DNA of 64,000 bases from positions 930,001 through 994,000 of the forward strand of contig OZ244224.1 of NCBI GenBank assembly GCA_965217015.1. The letters are read 5' to 3'. The position numbers were made by a program, and so were the translations under genes. Positions 19,026-27,857 of this stretch are shown one piece after another (position 1 is the stretch's first letter; each line of letters begins with the position of its first letter). Below the pieces are notes generated by a model. It searched no databases and had not been told where the DNA came from. It saw nothing but the letters and a program-made list of their open reading frames with translations. The DNA comes from JAYQKL01 sp038142705 (GTDB lineage: Bacteria > Pseudomonadota > Alphaproteobacteria > RS24).

Positions 19026-20480
19026 ATGGCCAAATTTGGCATTCATCATTATGGCGCTTATATCCCCAATTTGCGGATGTCACGACAGGCTATGTTTGAG
19101 GGCATTGGCTGGGTGCAAGCTGGCTTAAAAGGCTTTGCCAAAGGCGCGCGAAGCTATGCGCAGTGGGACGAAGACAGCGTGACCATGAGTGTTGAAGCCG
19201 CCCGACATGCGATGGAGGGCTTTGACGGGCGGGTGCAAGCTTTGGCTTTTGCCTCAACCACGGCGCCTTTTATTGACCGACAAAATGCCAGTATTGTTGC
19301 GACCGCGCTCGACCTTACTCAAAACACACATTGCTATGATTTAGCTGGTGGCCAGCGCATTGGCTTGTCACCTTTAAGTGAGCGCGCGCGCACCAAATCA
19401 GGCTCTTTATTGCTAACAGCCGCGGATTGCCGCGAACACAAACCCGGCAACCAGCTTGAGTTTTTAACTGGGCATGGTGCGGTCGCACTGGTTCTAGAAG
19501 AAGGCGAAGGCTTAGCGGAATTGATTGATGCGGAAATGGTTTATGATGATTTTGTGGACCATTATCGCACAGCAGAAACTGAAACAGATTATCTGCTTGA
19601 AGAACGCTGGGTGCGTGAGGCTGGTCTTGGCAAAGTAGCTCCTGCCACGATACAAGCTTTGCTTGAGCGCAATCAGATTGCGGCAGAGGATATCGACCAT
19701 TTTATTTTGCCCATGCCCAACCCGTCCTTTGCAAAAGCTTTGGCGCGCAATCTTGGCATTGCGGCAGAGGCTGTGAGTGATGGTTTGTTTGACCAGCTGG
19801 GCCATTGCGGGGTGGCGCACCCGTTAATGATGTTGGCCGCAACCCTTGATAAGGCAGAAGCAGGGCAATGGATTTTGCTCACCGCATTTGGACAAGGGTT
19901 TGAAGCCGTACTGATAAAAACCACCAAAAAACTAACCACGCATAAGCCTTTTTGGTCCGTACAAGACCAGCTTGAAAATGGCCGTTTGGAAGAAAATTAT
20001 ATAAAGTTTTTGGTCGCCACGAACCGCCTCGATGTGGATTGGGGCATGCGCGCCGAGCGTGACAACCGCACCGCGCATACTGTCGCGCATGATAAAAGCC
20101 GAGATATTTACGGCTTTATTGGCGGCTATTGTGACGCTTGCCAAACCCCGCAATTCCCTAAATCGCGCCGATGTGTCAATCCAGATTGCGGCGCGCTGGA
20201 CACGCAAAGCGATTACTCTTTTGCCAATCGTGCCGGCAAAGTGAAGTCTTTTACAGAAGACCATATGGCTTTTACCCGCCAACCCCCGCATTTTTACGGC
20301 AATGTGGATTGTGATGGCGGCGGCAATATTTTTATGGAAATGACTGGCTTTCGCACAGGCGAAATTGAGATTGGCACTCCGACCCGCATGTATTTTAGAA
20401 TTAAAGATATTGACACACAACGCGGCTTCCATCGCTATTTCTGGAAAGCTGGTCCGATTGTGAACACGAAAACGGATTGA
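19026..20480 (+). CDS. HMG-CoA-synthase-like/thiolase-fold protein fused to a DUF35 OB-fold zinc ribbon
   Basis: Two modules in 484 residues. Residues 1 to about 340 have the thiolase fold of HMG-CoA synthase/KAS III relatives (GHCGVAHPLMMLAAT holds the conserved His loop). Residues from about 365 are a DUF35 module: a zinc ribbon with CDACQTP and CVNPDCG, then an OB-fold that commonly binds CoA. At the usual nucleophile position after CYDLAGG the residue appears to be Gln110, not Cys, so ordinary condensation chemistry looks impossible; relatives of this fused family often lack the Cys too. The thiolase gene begins 4 bp later. DUF35 proteins are known partners of thiolases and of SCPx-type retro-aldolases. 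Confidence 0.82.
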   Translation: MAKFGIHHYGAYIPNLRMSRQAMFEGIGWVQAGLKGFAKGARSYAQWDEDSVTMSVEAARHAMEGFDGRVQALAFASTTAPFIDRQNASIVATALDLTQNTHCYDLAGGQRIGLSPLSERARTKSGSLLLTAADCREHKPGNQLEFLTGHGAVALVLEEGEGLAELIDAEMVYDDFVDHYRTAETETDYLLEERWVREAGLGKVAPATIQALLERNQIAAEDIDHFILPMPNPSFAKALARNLGIAAEAVSDGLFDQLGHCGVAHPLMMLAATLDKAEAGQWILLTAFGQGFEAVLIKTTKKLTTHKPFWSVQDQLENGRLEENYIKFLVATNRLDVDWGMRAERDNRTAHTVAHDKSRDIYGFIGGYCDACQTPQFPKSRRCVNPDCGALDTQSDYSFANRAGKVKSFTEDHMAFTRQPPHFYGNVDCDGGGNIFMEMTGFRTGEIEIGTPTRMYFRIKDIDTQRGFHRYFWKAGPIVNTKTD

Positions 20481-20484
20481 AAAA

Positions 20485-21681
20485 ATGGCTGAAGGTATTC
20501 GCGATAAAGTTGCCATTATTGGCATGGGCTGTTCTAAATTTGGTGAGCGTTGGGACGCCCGACCAGAAGATTTGGTAACAGAAGCCTTTGAGGAAGCCAT
20601 TGCCGATGCCAAAATTGATAAAGATGCCATTGAAGCGGCATGGTTTGGTGTTTTTTATGATGAGCAAAATGTCGGTAAATCTGCTTATCCGCTATCGCAA
20701 TATTTGCGCTTGCCAAATATTCCCGTCACACGCGTTGAAAACTTATGCGCGACCGGCACTGAGGCTTTGCGCGGGGCGGTTTATGCGGTTGCCGCAGGGG
20801 CGTGTGATATTGCCCTTGCCATGGGGTGTGAAAAACTAAAAGACACTGGCTTTTCAGGCCTGCCAGAGCGCACCAAAGGCACTTTTGAAGATTTATACCA
20901 GCCAAGCTTTACCCCGCCCGGTGCTTTTGCTCAATTGGGCGCGGCTTATGCCGCAAAATACGATATTGCGATGGACGATTTGAAACGCGCTATGGCGCAT
21001 GTTTCTTGGAAAAGCCATGAAAACGGCTTTTTGAATGAAAAGGCACATTTGCGCAAAAAACTCAGCATGGACCAGATTATGAACGCACCAATGGTGGCCT
21101 ATCCGTTAGGGGTGTTTGATTGCTGCGGTGTATCCGATGGGGCAGCCTGCGCGATTGTGGCACGACCCGAAATCGCAAAAGCGCTCGGCAAAGATTATAT
21201 CACCGTGAAAGCCATGCAATTATCGCCTTCAAATGGCGTTGAAATGGGGCATCAAAGCTGGGACGGCACATCGACCATCACCACCCGCAAAGCTGCGCTA
21301 AAAGCCTATGAGGAGGCTGGTATCCAGTCGCCACAGGCCGATATATCGCTGACTGAGGTGCATGACTGCTTTTCCATTACCGAATTGGTGTTGATGGAAG
21401 ATTTATGGCTCTCTGAAGCCGGACAAGCACCTAAAGACATACTTGACGGACGGTTTGACGCCAGCGGTGACATACCCTGCCAAATTGATGGTGGCCTCAA
21501 ATGCTTTGGCCACCCGATTGGCGCGTCTGGCCTGCGCATGAGCTATGAAATTTATTTGCAATTATTAAACCGTGCCGATGCGCGACAACTCAAAAATGTC
21601 AAATATGGGCTAGCGCATAATCTGGGCGGCATACCCAATCGTAATGTTGCGGCCATATCCATTTTTGGTCACCCAGACTAA
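20485..21681 (+). CDS. Thiolase family protein (SCP-x-like acyl-CoA acyltransferase/lyase)
   Basis: Thiolase of 398 residues. The nucleophilic Cys is C88 in ENLCATGTEAL, and the second catalytic block is GGLKCFGHPIGASG, with LTEVHDCFSITE before it. The general look is that of the SCP-x/thiolase-like group, which includes both thiolytic enzymes and the Ltp2-type retro-aldolases that work with DUF35 proteins. It directly follows the HMGCS-like/DUF35 fusion (4 bp), so a physical complex is likely. Whether it uses CoA thiolysis or retro-aldol cleavage cannot be read from sequence. Confidence 0.88.
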   Translation: MAEGIRDKVAIIGMGCSKFGERWDARPEDLVTEAFEEAIADAKIDKDAIEAAWFGVFYDEQNVGKSAYPLSQYLRLPNIPVTRVENLCATGTEALRGAVYAVAAGACDIALAMGCEKLKDTGFSGLPERTKGTFEDLYQPSFTPPGAFAQLGAAYAAKYDIAMDDLKRAMAHVSWKSHENGFLNEKAHLRKKLSMDQIMNAPMVAYPLGVFDCCGVSDGAACAIVARPEIAKALGKDYITVKAMQLSPSNGVEMGHQSWDGTSTITTRKAALKAYEEAGIQSPQADISLTEVHDCFSITELVLMEDLWLSEAGQAPKDILDGRFDASGDIPCQIDGGLKCFGHPIGASGLRMSYEIYLQLLNRADARQLKNVKYGLAHNLGGIPNRNVAAISIFGHPD

Positions 21682-21690
21682 GAGGAAAAA

Positions 21691-22563
21691 ATGAGCGAAG
21701 ATAAAAAAGACAGCATTGAATATGAAGGCCTGACAATAGAAGATTTGGTTCAAGAGCCGACCGTCTATCGCGACAATCTTTTTGCTGGTCAAACCATTGT
21801 GATTTCTGGTGCTGGCACTGGCATGGGGCGGGCAATGGCGATTTTAACCGCACGGCTGGGCGCCAATGTTGTTATTTGCGGACGCCGCCAAGACAAGCTC
21901 GATGAAGTAAAACAAGCCATTGCTGAAGCGACAGGTAAAGAAATTACAGCCCAAAGCGTCAATATTCGTGACCCTGAGTCGGTTGAGGCGTTTCTTGAAT
22001 CGGTTTTTGAAACCTTTGGTCGTTTAGACACGCTTATCAACAGTGCGGGCGGACAGTTTTCGCAAGCCGCTATTGATTTTAGCCGCAAGGGCTGGCTGGC
22101 TGTGATTGACACAAATTTAAACGGCACATGGTGGATGATGCAAGAAGCCGCCAAACGCTGGCGTGATAGAAACCAGCCTGGCAATATCATCAATATTGCC
22201 GCGCATGTTGAACGCGGCATGCCGCAATCCGCCCATAGTTGTGCGGCGCGCGCAGGGGTGATTTATGTTTCCAAAACAGTCTCTACCGAATGGGCTGAGC
22301 ATAATATCCGCGTCAATTGTATCGCACCAGGCGCGATTGAAACCGAAGGGGTCACGCAATATCCGCCAGAGGCTTTGGCAGAATTTCATAATGCTAATCC
22401 GATGAAAAAATTTGGCGATGTTTGGGATATTGCTCAAACGGCAGTTTATTTAGCCGCGCCATCATCAAAATTTGTCACTGGCGAAGTGATTACTGTCGAT
22501 GGTGGTATGGCCCAGCATGGCTGGGTCTGGCCAATGGGGCGTCCAGATTATTTCAAAGAATAG
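21691..22563 (+). CDS. SDR of the 2,4-dienoyl-CoA / trans-2-enoyl-CoA reductase type
   Basis: SDR of 290 residues with a roughly 28-residue N-terminal extension before the Rossmann core. The cofactor loop is SGAGTGMG and the NNAG region reads NSAGG. The usual YxxxK is absent: the corresponding stretch is HSCAARAGVIYVSK, the arrangement of DECR/PECR-type enoyl reductases, which act on acyl-CoA double bonds rather than alcohols. That suits its place behind a thiolase in a CoA-dependent operon. GAGGA precedes the ATG. It is last in the operon, before a tandem repeat and a terminator. Confidence 0.83.
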   Translation: MSEDKKDSIEYEGLTIEDLVQEPTVYRDNLFAGQTIVISGAGTGMGRAMAILTARLGANVVICGRRQDKLDEVKQAIAEATGKEITAQSVNIRDPESVEAFLESVFETFGRLDTLINSAGGQFSQAAIDFSRKGWLAVIDTNLNGTWWMMQEAAKRWRDRNQPGNIINIAAHVERGMPQSAHSCAARAGVIYVSKTVSTEWAEHNIRVNCIAPGAIETEGVTQYPPEALAEFHNANPMKKFGDVWDIAQTAVYLAAPSSKFVTGEVITVDGGMAQHGWVWPMGRPDYFKE

Positions 22564-22584
22564 TTTTTATCAAAGTTTCAGCCC

Positions 22585-22610
22585 AAAATATAAGGTCAAA
22601 ATATAAGGTC
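22585..22610 (+). repeat. 13-bp perfect tandem duplication
   Basis: The unit AAAATATAAGGTC occurs twice in a row with no mismatch, 21 bp after the SDR stop codon and immediately before the terminator hairpin. Probably a slipped-strand duplication in a spacer; no function is evident. Confidence 0.85.
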
Positions 22611-22613
22611 AAA

Positions 22614-22640
22614 AAAAGCCGCTCACAAGGAGCGGCTTTT
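22614..22640. terminator. Bidirectional rho-independent terminator
   Basis: An 11-bp inverted repeat (AAAAGCCGCTC / GAGCGGCTTTT) with a 5-base loop lies between the convergent SDR and TonB-receptor genes. It has T runs on both strands, longer on the minus strand, so it ends the receptor transcript best and can also stop the thiolase operon. Confidence 0.92.
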
Positions 22641-22668
22641 CTCGTATTAACCATGTCTTCACAAGGGC

Positions 22669-25098
22669 TTAGAAGCCGATGGTGAAGTCCATGCCAACTG
22701 TCCGTGGTGGACCATATTGTGAGAAGACCCACAAATTACCCACTGGCTGAGATGAGACACGATAGCGCTCATCTGTCGCGTTTTTCACGAAAGCTGTGAT
22801 TGAGTAGTTTTTGTCTGGGTTAGAGACTTTATAAGCTACATCAATCAGTGTTTTCTCGTCCAATTTGGTGTCAAACTGACGGCCTACATCTGAATAAGCA
22901 AAGACTTGCTCATCTTCATATGATGCTGTCAGAGTGGCCAAACCTTCATAACCTGGCAACAGGTCATGTGCGTAATTGACTTGAACACCATAAGCAATTT
23001 CAGGTGTCCGTGTCAGTGGGCGTCCTGTGTAACGCTCACCAGCTTGAATTGTGCCATCAAGGTTGCTGTCTGCTTCGAACTTGTCGATTGTGCCGTCCTG
23101 AAAAGCAAAGTTTGCCATAATATCAAGACCAGGAACAGAAGCTGGCGCATATGTGGCCTCAACTTCAATACCCTTCACATTGACTTCCGCCGCGTTGTAG
23201 AAACGTGTTTCTTGAGCCCCGTTGACAGAGAACGCCAACTGACGCTGGGCATCTTCATAATCAACATTAAACACAGCCACATTCAAACGAAGCTGGTTTT
23301 CAAGCAAATCAGCTTTAACACCCAATTCGATTGAGTCAGCGATTTCAGGGTTTGTAGGCTTAATCAGCGCAGCTGACAAAGGCGCACCTGTTGTCCCGAC
23401 CTGGTCATTATAAGCACCAGACTTAAAGCTGTGTGAGTAGTTTGCATAACCAAACAAGTCATCGCTGAACTGGTAAGAAGCTGTCAAACGATAGCTAGGC
23501 TCTGACCATTCTTTTGAATCAGTCATCACACCTGTTGGGAAACGACCAAAGTCTGCTGCACCAAGTACGCCGACAGCAGCTGGTGTTAATGCGGCATTAA
23601 ATGAGCCACCCAGCATTTGATAGAACACCTGATTACGGCCTGTCCATGTTTTCTCTTCCCATGTGTAGCGCAAGCCACCACTAATGGTCAGGCGGTCATT
23701 GACATCATAGCTACCATCAACAAACAAAGCTTCAGCTGTTGCGTCTTGCTTGTTACACAAGACTTGTGCGTTTGAGTTGAAGTCTGTGAGCTGTGGCACA
23801 CCAAACGCAGCTGGCGAAAGTGTTACACCATTGAAAATAATGTTTGGCACATCATAAAAGCCAAGGACCTGTGTCACGCAAAACTCTGTGTCATTGGTTT
23901 GATAAAACGCACCAAGAACATAGTTCAGTGGCCCTTCACTATCAGATGCGAAACGAATTTCCTGCTGGAAGGTTTCACGATCATCAGCGCGGTTCGCATC
24001 AAATAATGAGAAATTACCAGATACACCTGTATAAGTGCTTGGCAGGCGAGACTCTTGCTCACGATAGCCAGTGATAGAGGTCAGCGTGCCGCCGCCCATA
24101 TCCCACTCAAGGTTCAAATAGTAACCATCAACATCAACCTGGTGACCACCACTCATATTCAAGTTTTGGTCATCACGGTTTGTAGCTGCTGCATTATCCA
24201 GCGGGTCGCCTGGCAATGGTGTCAACCCGAATAGAGACCATTTGAAGCTTGCGGGTGACTCATTGATTGACGGCACAGCATCTGAATTGTCGCGAATGGT
24301 TTCAATTTGGAACAAAGCTCTGAAATCATCACTTGGTTGATACAAAACTTTGAAACGGCTTGAGAACACATCTTCTGCACCCAAATCACGGCCATCACCA
24401 GATAGCGGCGCAGCAAGGTCAGCAATTGAGTTCAAGCGGCGACCACCATTTTTATAATAACCATCTGACTCAGTCATCAATGTTGACGCCCGAATAGCCA
24501 GTGTTTCGGTGATTGGCATATTCACAGCCGCACGCACTTCTTGGCGGCCATAGCTTGCAACCCGAACGCTTAAATCGGCGGTCGCTTCATCAAGCTCAGG
24601 ACGCTTTGTGCGCAATGTCACCATACCTGCAGTTGTGTTTTTACCGAACAATGTCCCTTGTGGACCGCGCAAAACTTCAACCTGCTCAATATCGAAAACA
24701 TCAAGCAATTGTGTTTGAACATGCGGCACAATGAAGTCATCAATCGCTACACCAACCTGTGGGTCAGAATAAACAATAATGTCTGTTTGACCCGCACCCC
24801 GCATCGCAAAAGACGCCGCGTTAAAGCCAGTTACTTTTGAAGCAGAGAAGTTTGGTGCCAAAACAGCAATATCACCAATGTCACGCGCAATCAGATTTTC
24901 AGCTGTTTCAGCTTGAATCGCAGAAACCGCAATTGGTGTGCTTTGGAGATTTGTTTCACGTTTAGATGCGCGAACGATGATTTCATCGATTTGCGCATGT
25001 GCCTGCGGCAGAAATACGCCCATAGCGGCCAAAGCCAATACAGATGTCTTCAAACCTTTAGACACGATTTTCTTATAATTAGTACAATTTAACATCAT
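22669..25098 (-). CDS. TonB-dependent outer-membrane receptor
   Basis: A 22-stranded gated barrel of 809 residues for energised uptake of a scarce or poorly diffusing molecule. A signal peptide ends at QAHA|Q. The plug domain begins with DEIIVRASKRETNLQSTPIA (TonB-box region) and contains VEVLRGPQGTLFGKNTTAG. The barrel ends with phenylalanine (GMDFTIGF), as BAM substrates do. A second Met follows the first. It is monocistronic, with no TonB, ExbB or ExbD genes in the window. The surrounding catabolic genes suggest an organic substrate rather than a siderophore, but the sequence does not show this directly. Confidence 0.93.
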   Translation of the reverse strand: MMLNCTNYKKIVSKGLKTSVLALAAMGVFLPQAHAQIDEIIVRASKRETNLQSTPIAVSAIQAETAENLIARDIGDIAVLAPNFSASKVTGFNAASFAMRGAGQTDIIVYSDPQVGVAIDDFIVPHVQTQLLDVFDIEQVEVLRGPQGTLFGKNTTAGMVTLRTKRPELDEATADLSVRVASYGRQEVRAAVNMPITETLAIRASTLMTESDGYYKNGGRRLNSIADLAAPLSGDGRDLGAEDVFSSRFKVLYQPSDDFRALFQIETIRDNSDAVPSINESPASFKWSLFGLTPLPGDPLDNAAATNRDDQNLNMSGGHQVDVDGYYLNLEWDMGGGTLTSITGYREQESRLPSTYTGVSGNFSLFDANRADDRETFQQEIRFASDSEGPLNYVLGAFYQTNDTEFCVTQVLGFYDVPNIIFNGVTLSPAAFGVPQLTDFNSNAQVLCNKQDATAEALFVDGSYDVNDRLTISGGLRYTWEEKTWTGRNQVFYQMLGGSFNAALTPAAVGVLGAADFGRFPTGVMTDSKEWSEPSYRLTASYQFSDDLFGYANYSHSFKSGAYNDQVGTTGAPLSAALIKPTNPEIADSIELGVKADLLENQLRLNVAVFNVDYEDAQRQLAFSVNGAQETRFYNAAEVNVKGIEVEATYAPASVPGLDIMANFAFQDGTIDKFEADSNLDGTIQAGERYTGRPLTRTPEIAYGVQVNYAHDLLPGYEGLATLTASYEDEQVFAYSDVGRQFDTKLDEKTLIDVAYKVSNPDKNYSITAFVKNATDERYRVSSQPVGNLWVFSQYGPPRTVGMDFTIGF

Positions 25099-25320
25099 CC
25101 CTCCAGAGAATTAAATTGAGTTCAAAAAACTGACTTTTCTGTAAAAGAGAAGCCAGGCACGTGATGCATAACCATCACGACCACGCATAATATACACCGC
25201 TTTGAACCAGCACATAGTTTTGACGAGCCAAATTTACTAATAAATAGGATAGGATTTACATTGTTCTAAAAGAATTTAGGCTCAGGTGTTGTTAAAATAA
25301 GACACTTTTAAGAGGTACTC
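25099..25320. promoter_or_regulatory. Divergent intergenic region, TonB receptor / ABM genes
   Basis: This 222-bp AT-rich gap separates two divergently transcribed units and must hold both promoters. A TTGACG hexamer near 25220 could be a -35 for the ABM operon, but no good -10 follows at normal spacing. On the minus strand TATATTATG is a possible -10 for the receptor. Neither is strong. Confidence 0.3.
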
Positions 25321-25617
25321 ATGGCATTTACATTTATCGCCCGTATGAAGGTTTTTCCGGACAAAGAGGCACAATTCATCGAAACCTGCGAACGCATGGA
25401 AAAAGCAGTTGCAGAAAATGAACCCAACACATTGCTTTATAAATTTTATCGCCTGCGCGAACCCAATAGTTTTGCAGTGATAGAAAGCTTCAAAACCGAA
25501 GCTGATGATGAAGCCCATCAACAAACTGACCATTTTAAAGAAATTGTCGTTGATATGCTTGAGTGCCTTGATGGCGGCTATGAGCGCGAGTTTCTTGACC
25601 CACTCAAAGACGCTTAA
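25321..25617 (+). CDS. ABM-domain (quinol-monooxygenase-like) protein
   Basis: Ferredoxin-like ABM fold, 98 residues: FTFIARMKVFPDKEAQFIE, then ENEPNTLLYKFYRL and FAVIESFKTEADDEAHQQTD, the usual strand-helix-strand pattern with the substrate-facing second half. It is followed 20 bp later by a second, related ABM gene. The two may form a heterodimer, since ABM proteins are dimers. No cofactor motif is expected. Role unknown; relatives oxidise quinols or sit inactive in catabolic clusters. Confidence 0.75.
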   Translation: MAFTFIARMKVFPDKEAQFIETCERMEKAVAENEPNTLLYKFYRLREPNSFAVIESFKTEADDEAHQQTDHFKEIVVDMLECLDGGYEREFLDPLKDA

Positions 25618-25637
25618 CTCTTTAAGGAGATATATAA

Positions 25638-25946
25638 ATGACAGCCTTTATTGCAAAACTTGTCATCGACCCAGCCAAGCGGGAACAATTTGAAAAAGCA
25701 CAAACCGAGTTGCGCGACTTAACATATGCGCATGAACCCGACACGCCTGTATATGAATTGCTGCAATCGCGTGAAGCACCAGAAACATATTATTGCGTCG
25801 CGACTTTCACCGACCAGGCAGCGTTTGAGTTTCATATGGAAACCGAATTTCATGACCGGCTTGTGCCTATCATTAACGAATGCCTTGCTGAAGAAATGGG
25901 GCTGGATTTTCTAGATGTGATTGGCGCGCCATATAAACGCAGCTAA
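25638..25946 (+). CDS. ABM-domain (quinol-monooxygenase-like) protein
   Basis: Second ABM-fold protein of the pair, 102 residues (FIAKLVIDPAKREQFEKAQ, HEPDTPVYELLQS, FHMETEFHDRLVPIINECL). It shares the general layout with the preceding gene but diverges in sequence. An excellent AAGGAGA ribosome site stands before the ATG. It ends 11 bp from the convergent VOC gene. Confidence 0.75.
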   Translation: MTAFIAKLVIDPAKREQFEKAQTELRDLTYAHEPDTPVYELLQSREAPETYYCVATFTDQAAFEFHMETEFHDRLVPIINECLAEEMGLDFLDVIGAPYKRS

Positions 25947-25957
25947 CCAATTGAAAG

Positions 25958-26497
25958 TTAAAACAAATCCATAGCGCTGCGAATGGGGTCTGACCCGTCC
26001 CAGTTTTCGCAGGCCTGCCTTAAATTGTTAAAATAATTCACAATAAATGGCACATTTTCCAAAACCTCGACCATGAATGGCAAAGTTGGGGTGGTGTCTA
26101 CATAGGCAAATCTCATCGGCCCTGATGCGCCTGTTAACGCCGCCTCAAAGCCCTGCCCCTCATACCGCGCAATTTCCGCGTCAAAATCTTCTGCGATGAC
26201 CGCCACATGGTGAAAGCCTTCCTCGCCCTTAGGGAAAATATCCCGATAAACAGACGGGCTATCACAATGCTGCTCGACCAATTCAATATGCAAATCGCCT
26301 GCCTGAGCCAGTGCCGTTGAAAATTCGGCCTGACCTGGCTGGCCACGAAAAACTGGATTGGTCAGTTGCGGGCGATCCAAAATATAAAATGGCCCGACGC
26401 CAAAACTCTTCATCCATTGATGCGCGCTCGCCTCCAAATCATTCACGACATAAGCCAGCTGAATGATTTTATGATTCATTAATGGTTGCGGAAACAT
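25958..26497 (-). CDS. VOC (glyoxalase/dioxygenase superfamily) protein
   Basis: Vicinal-oxygen-chelate fold protein of 179 residues with paired beta-alpha-beta units: IIQLAYVVNDLEASAHQW at the start, FHHVAVIAEDFDAEIARY in the second half, and the metal-type Glu in PFMVEVLENV. Relatives include glyoxalase, methylmalonyl-CoA epimerase and extradiol dioxygenases. The first in-frame ATG overlaps the GGAGGG sequence that serves the ATG 12 bases further on, so the second one is the start. It lies 15 bp after a Rieske oxygenase gene in the same operon and may act on its product. Confidence 0.75.
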   Translation of the reverse strand: MFPQPLMNHKIIQLAYVVNDLEASAHQWMKSFGVGPFYILDRPQLTNPVFRGQPGQAEFSTALAQAGDLHIELVEQHCDSPSVYRDIFPKGEEGFHHVAVIAEDFDAEIARYEGQGFEAALTGASGPMRFAYVDTTPTLPFMVEVLENVPFIVNYFNNLRQACENWDGSDPIRSAMDLF

Positions 26498-26512
26498 AGC
26501 GCCCTCCATGAA

Positions 26513-27856
26513 TTATCCCTTTTTGGTCAATTGCCCGTCTGGATTTTCAATATAATCCATCAATGTTTTATGAAAATGACGGATTCGAAGCTCTTGATCA
26601 CCAATCCAAAGCCCTTCAAAAGCCGCGCTATTCATACCGCGCTGCACATGTGGCAAATTATAGGCATCTTGGTTAATCACCAGCCCCAGCGATACATCAC
26701 CATATTTATAATTTTTATGAATTGGCTTTTTATATTCCTCCGGATCAAATTCATTATCCGGCAAATCATAAAAATAATAATCAAAATACATTTTATTCGG
26801 ATCTTCAGGATGCGGGCGCTGGCGGAATAACATCAAATCGTCAGCATGCACATTCATGGTAATATTGGGGAAAATCGTATAGTGATAATCATCAGTGAGC
26901 TGGTCATCATTCAGGTCACTATAGTCTTTGCCCTGAGCGGGGCCATTTTCGCGCTTATATTTCTGTACATCTTTACGAATATTATGAACAGAGCCTTCAT
27001 AGGAAGCCGGATCCATGCCAGCGGTTTTCATAATATGTTTAATCGGTGGCGGAATTTCACCAGCTGGTGTTACACGCGGGCTTAACACCCCAAAGGCAAT
27101 CAAATAGCGATTATGCTTATCATAGCAATCTATTTGAATATCCAAATCATCGAGATAATAAAGCAATTGTGGGTGAATGCCCTGCACATGATAGCTTTCA
27201 TTAAAAGCATCAACTGAGGCTTTCCAATTGCAATCCCATTCAACCGTCAAACAGCGCGTTAAGACCATACGGTCTAGATGATAAGGGTCTAAATGCTCTG
27301 GCATCACACCCAGATAATCCCGTAAAGGTTCAACATCTTGATTCAGGCTAAACCACACAAATGACCCCCAAACATCGCAGGGCAGCTCGGTCAGACCAGA
27401 GCATTTTGGCGCACCCTGCGGGAAAGTTTCAAGGTCTGGAATATCAACAAAGCGTCCATCAATGCCATATTCCCAATCATGATATTTACATCTAAAAGAC
27501 TCCGCAGACTCGATAGGCGCTTCGGTTTTATGCACCAAACGATTGCCACGATGCTGGCATACATTATAAAACGCTTTCACGCCGCCATCGCGCTGGCGCA
27601 CAATCAAAATGGACTCCGTGCCAATTTCTGTTACAAAATGGTCACCCGCTTCCGGAATGTCATCTTCACGACAGCCCATCAGCCAGACTTTCGTCCACAT
27701 ATTCTCCCACTCAAGCTGCATAAACTCTTTCGAGGTATAACGCTCTTTAGGGATAAGATTTGTATCTAGATTCGGTTTTGGCGCCGGTTCTACCGGCGTG
27801 CCGCCCGTTTTACCTTCTTGAATACGCTCAATTTTTTGCTGTCTGCGAACTTTCAT
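26513..27856 (-). CDS. Rieske non-heme iron oxygenase, alpha subunit
   Basis: Alpha subunit of 447 residues from the chosen start (a longer frame runs into the upstream SDR). Rieske ligands C100/H102 (CQHRGN) and C123/H126 (CKYHDW) are separated by 20 residues instead of the usual 17 or so, through an insertion rich in Glu and Ser. The iron site is in DAFNESYHVQGIH. The preceding SDR stop codon is one base away, so SDR, oxygenase and VOC protein are one operon: hydroxylation followed by dehydrogenation is a reasonable reading. It is a relative of the oxygenase at 30.6 kb, which shares the FNES/FYET-type iron site and the overall length. Confidence 0.9.
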   Translation of the reverse strand: MKVRRQQKIERIQEGKTGGTPVEPAPKPNLDTNLIPKERYTSKEFMQLEWENMWTKVWLMGCREDDIPEAGDHFVTEIGTESILIVRQRDGGVKAFYNVCQHRGNRLVHKTEAPIESAESFRCKYHDWEYGIDGRFVDIPDLETFPQGAPKCSGLTELPCDVWGSFVWFSLNQDVEPLRDYLGVMPEHLDPYHLDRMVLTRCLTVEWDCNWKASVDAFNESYHVQGIHPQLLYYLDDLDIQIDCYDKHNRYLIAFGVLSPRVTPAGEIPPPIKHIMKTAGMDPASYEGSVHNIRKDVQKYKRENGPAQGKDYSDLNDDQLTDDYHYTIFPNITMNVHADDLMLFRQRPHPEDPNKMYFDYYFYDLPDNEFDPEEYKKPIHKNYKYGDVSLGLVINQDAYNLPHVQRGMNSAAFEGLWIGDQELRIRHFHKTLMDYIENPDGQLTKKG

Positions 27857-27857
27857 C

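Noticed and set aside
19326..19360. HMGCS-like gene read as a decayed pseudogene because the active-site Cys is missing
   Set aside because: The frame is full length, fused to an intact DUF35 module and embedded in a tight operon, and related fused proteins also lack the Cys.
19932..20630. Long minus-strand frame opposite the HMGCS-like/thiolase genes
   Set aside because: It lies antisense to two genes with clear domain signatures, has no recognisable motif and looks like a codon-usage shadow. The same applies to similar frames at 750-1262, 12024-12506, 30035-30577 and 47297-47755.
25141..25165. Possible second sigma-54 promoter (GGCACGTGATGC) between the TonB receptor and ABM genes
   Set aside because: The GG and GC are 8 bases apart rather than the required 10, and the -12 element is not TTGC.
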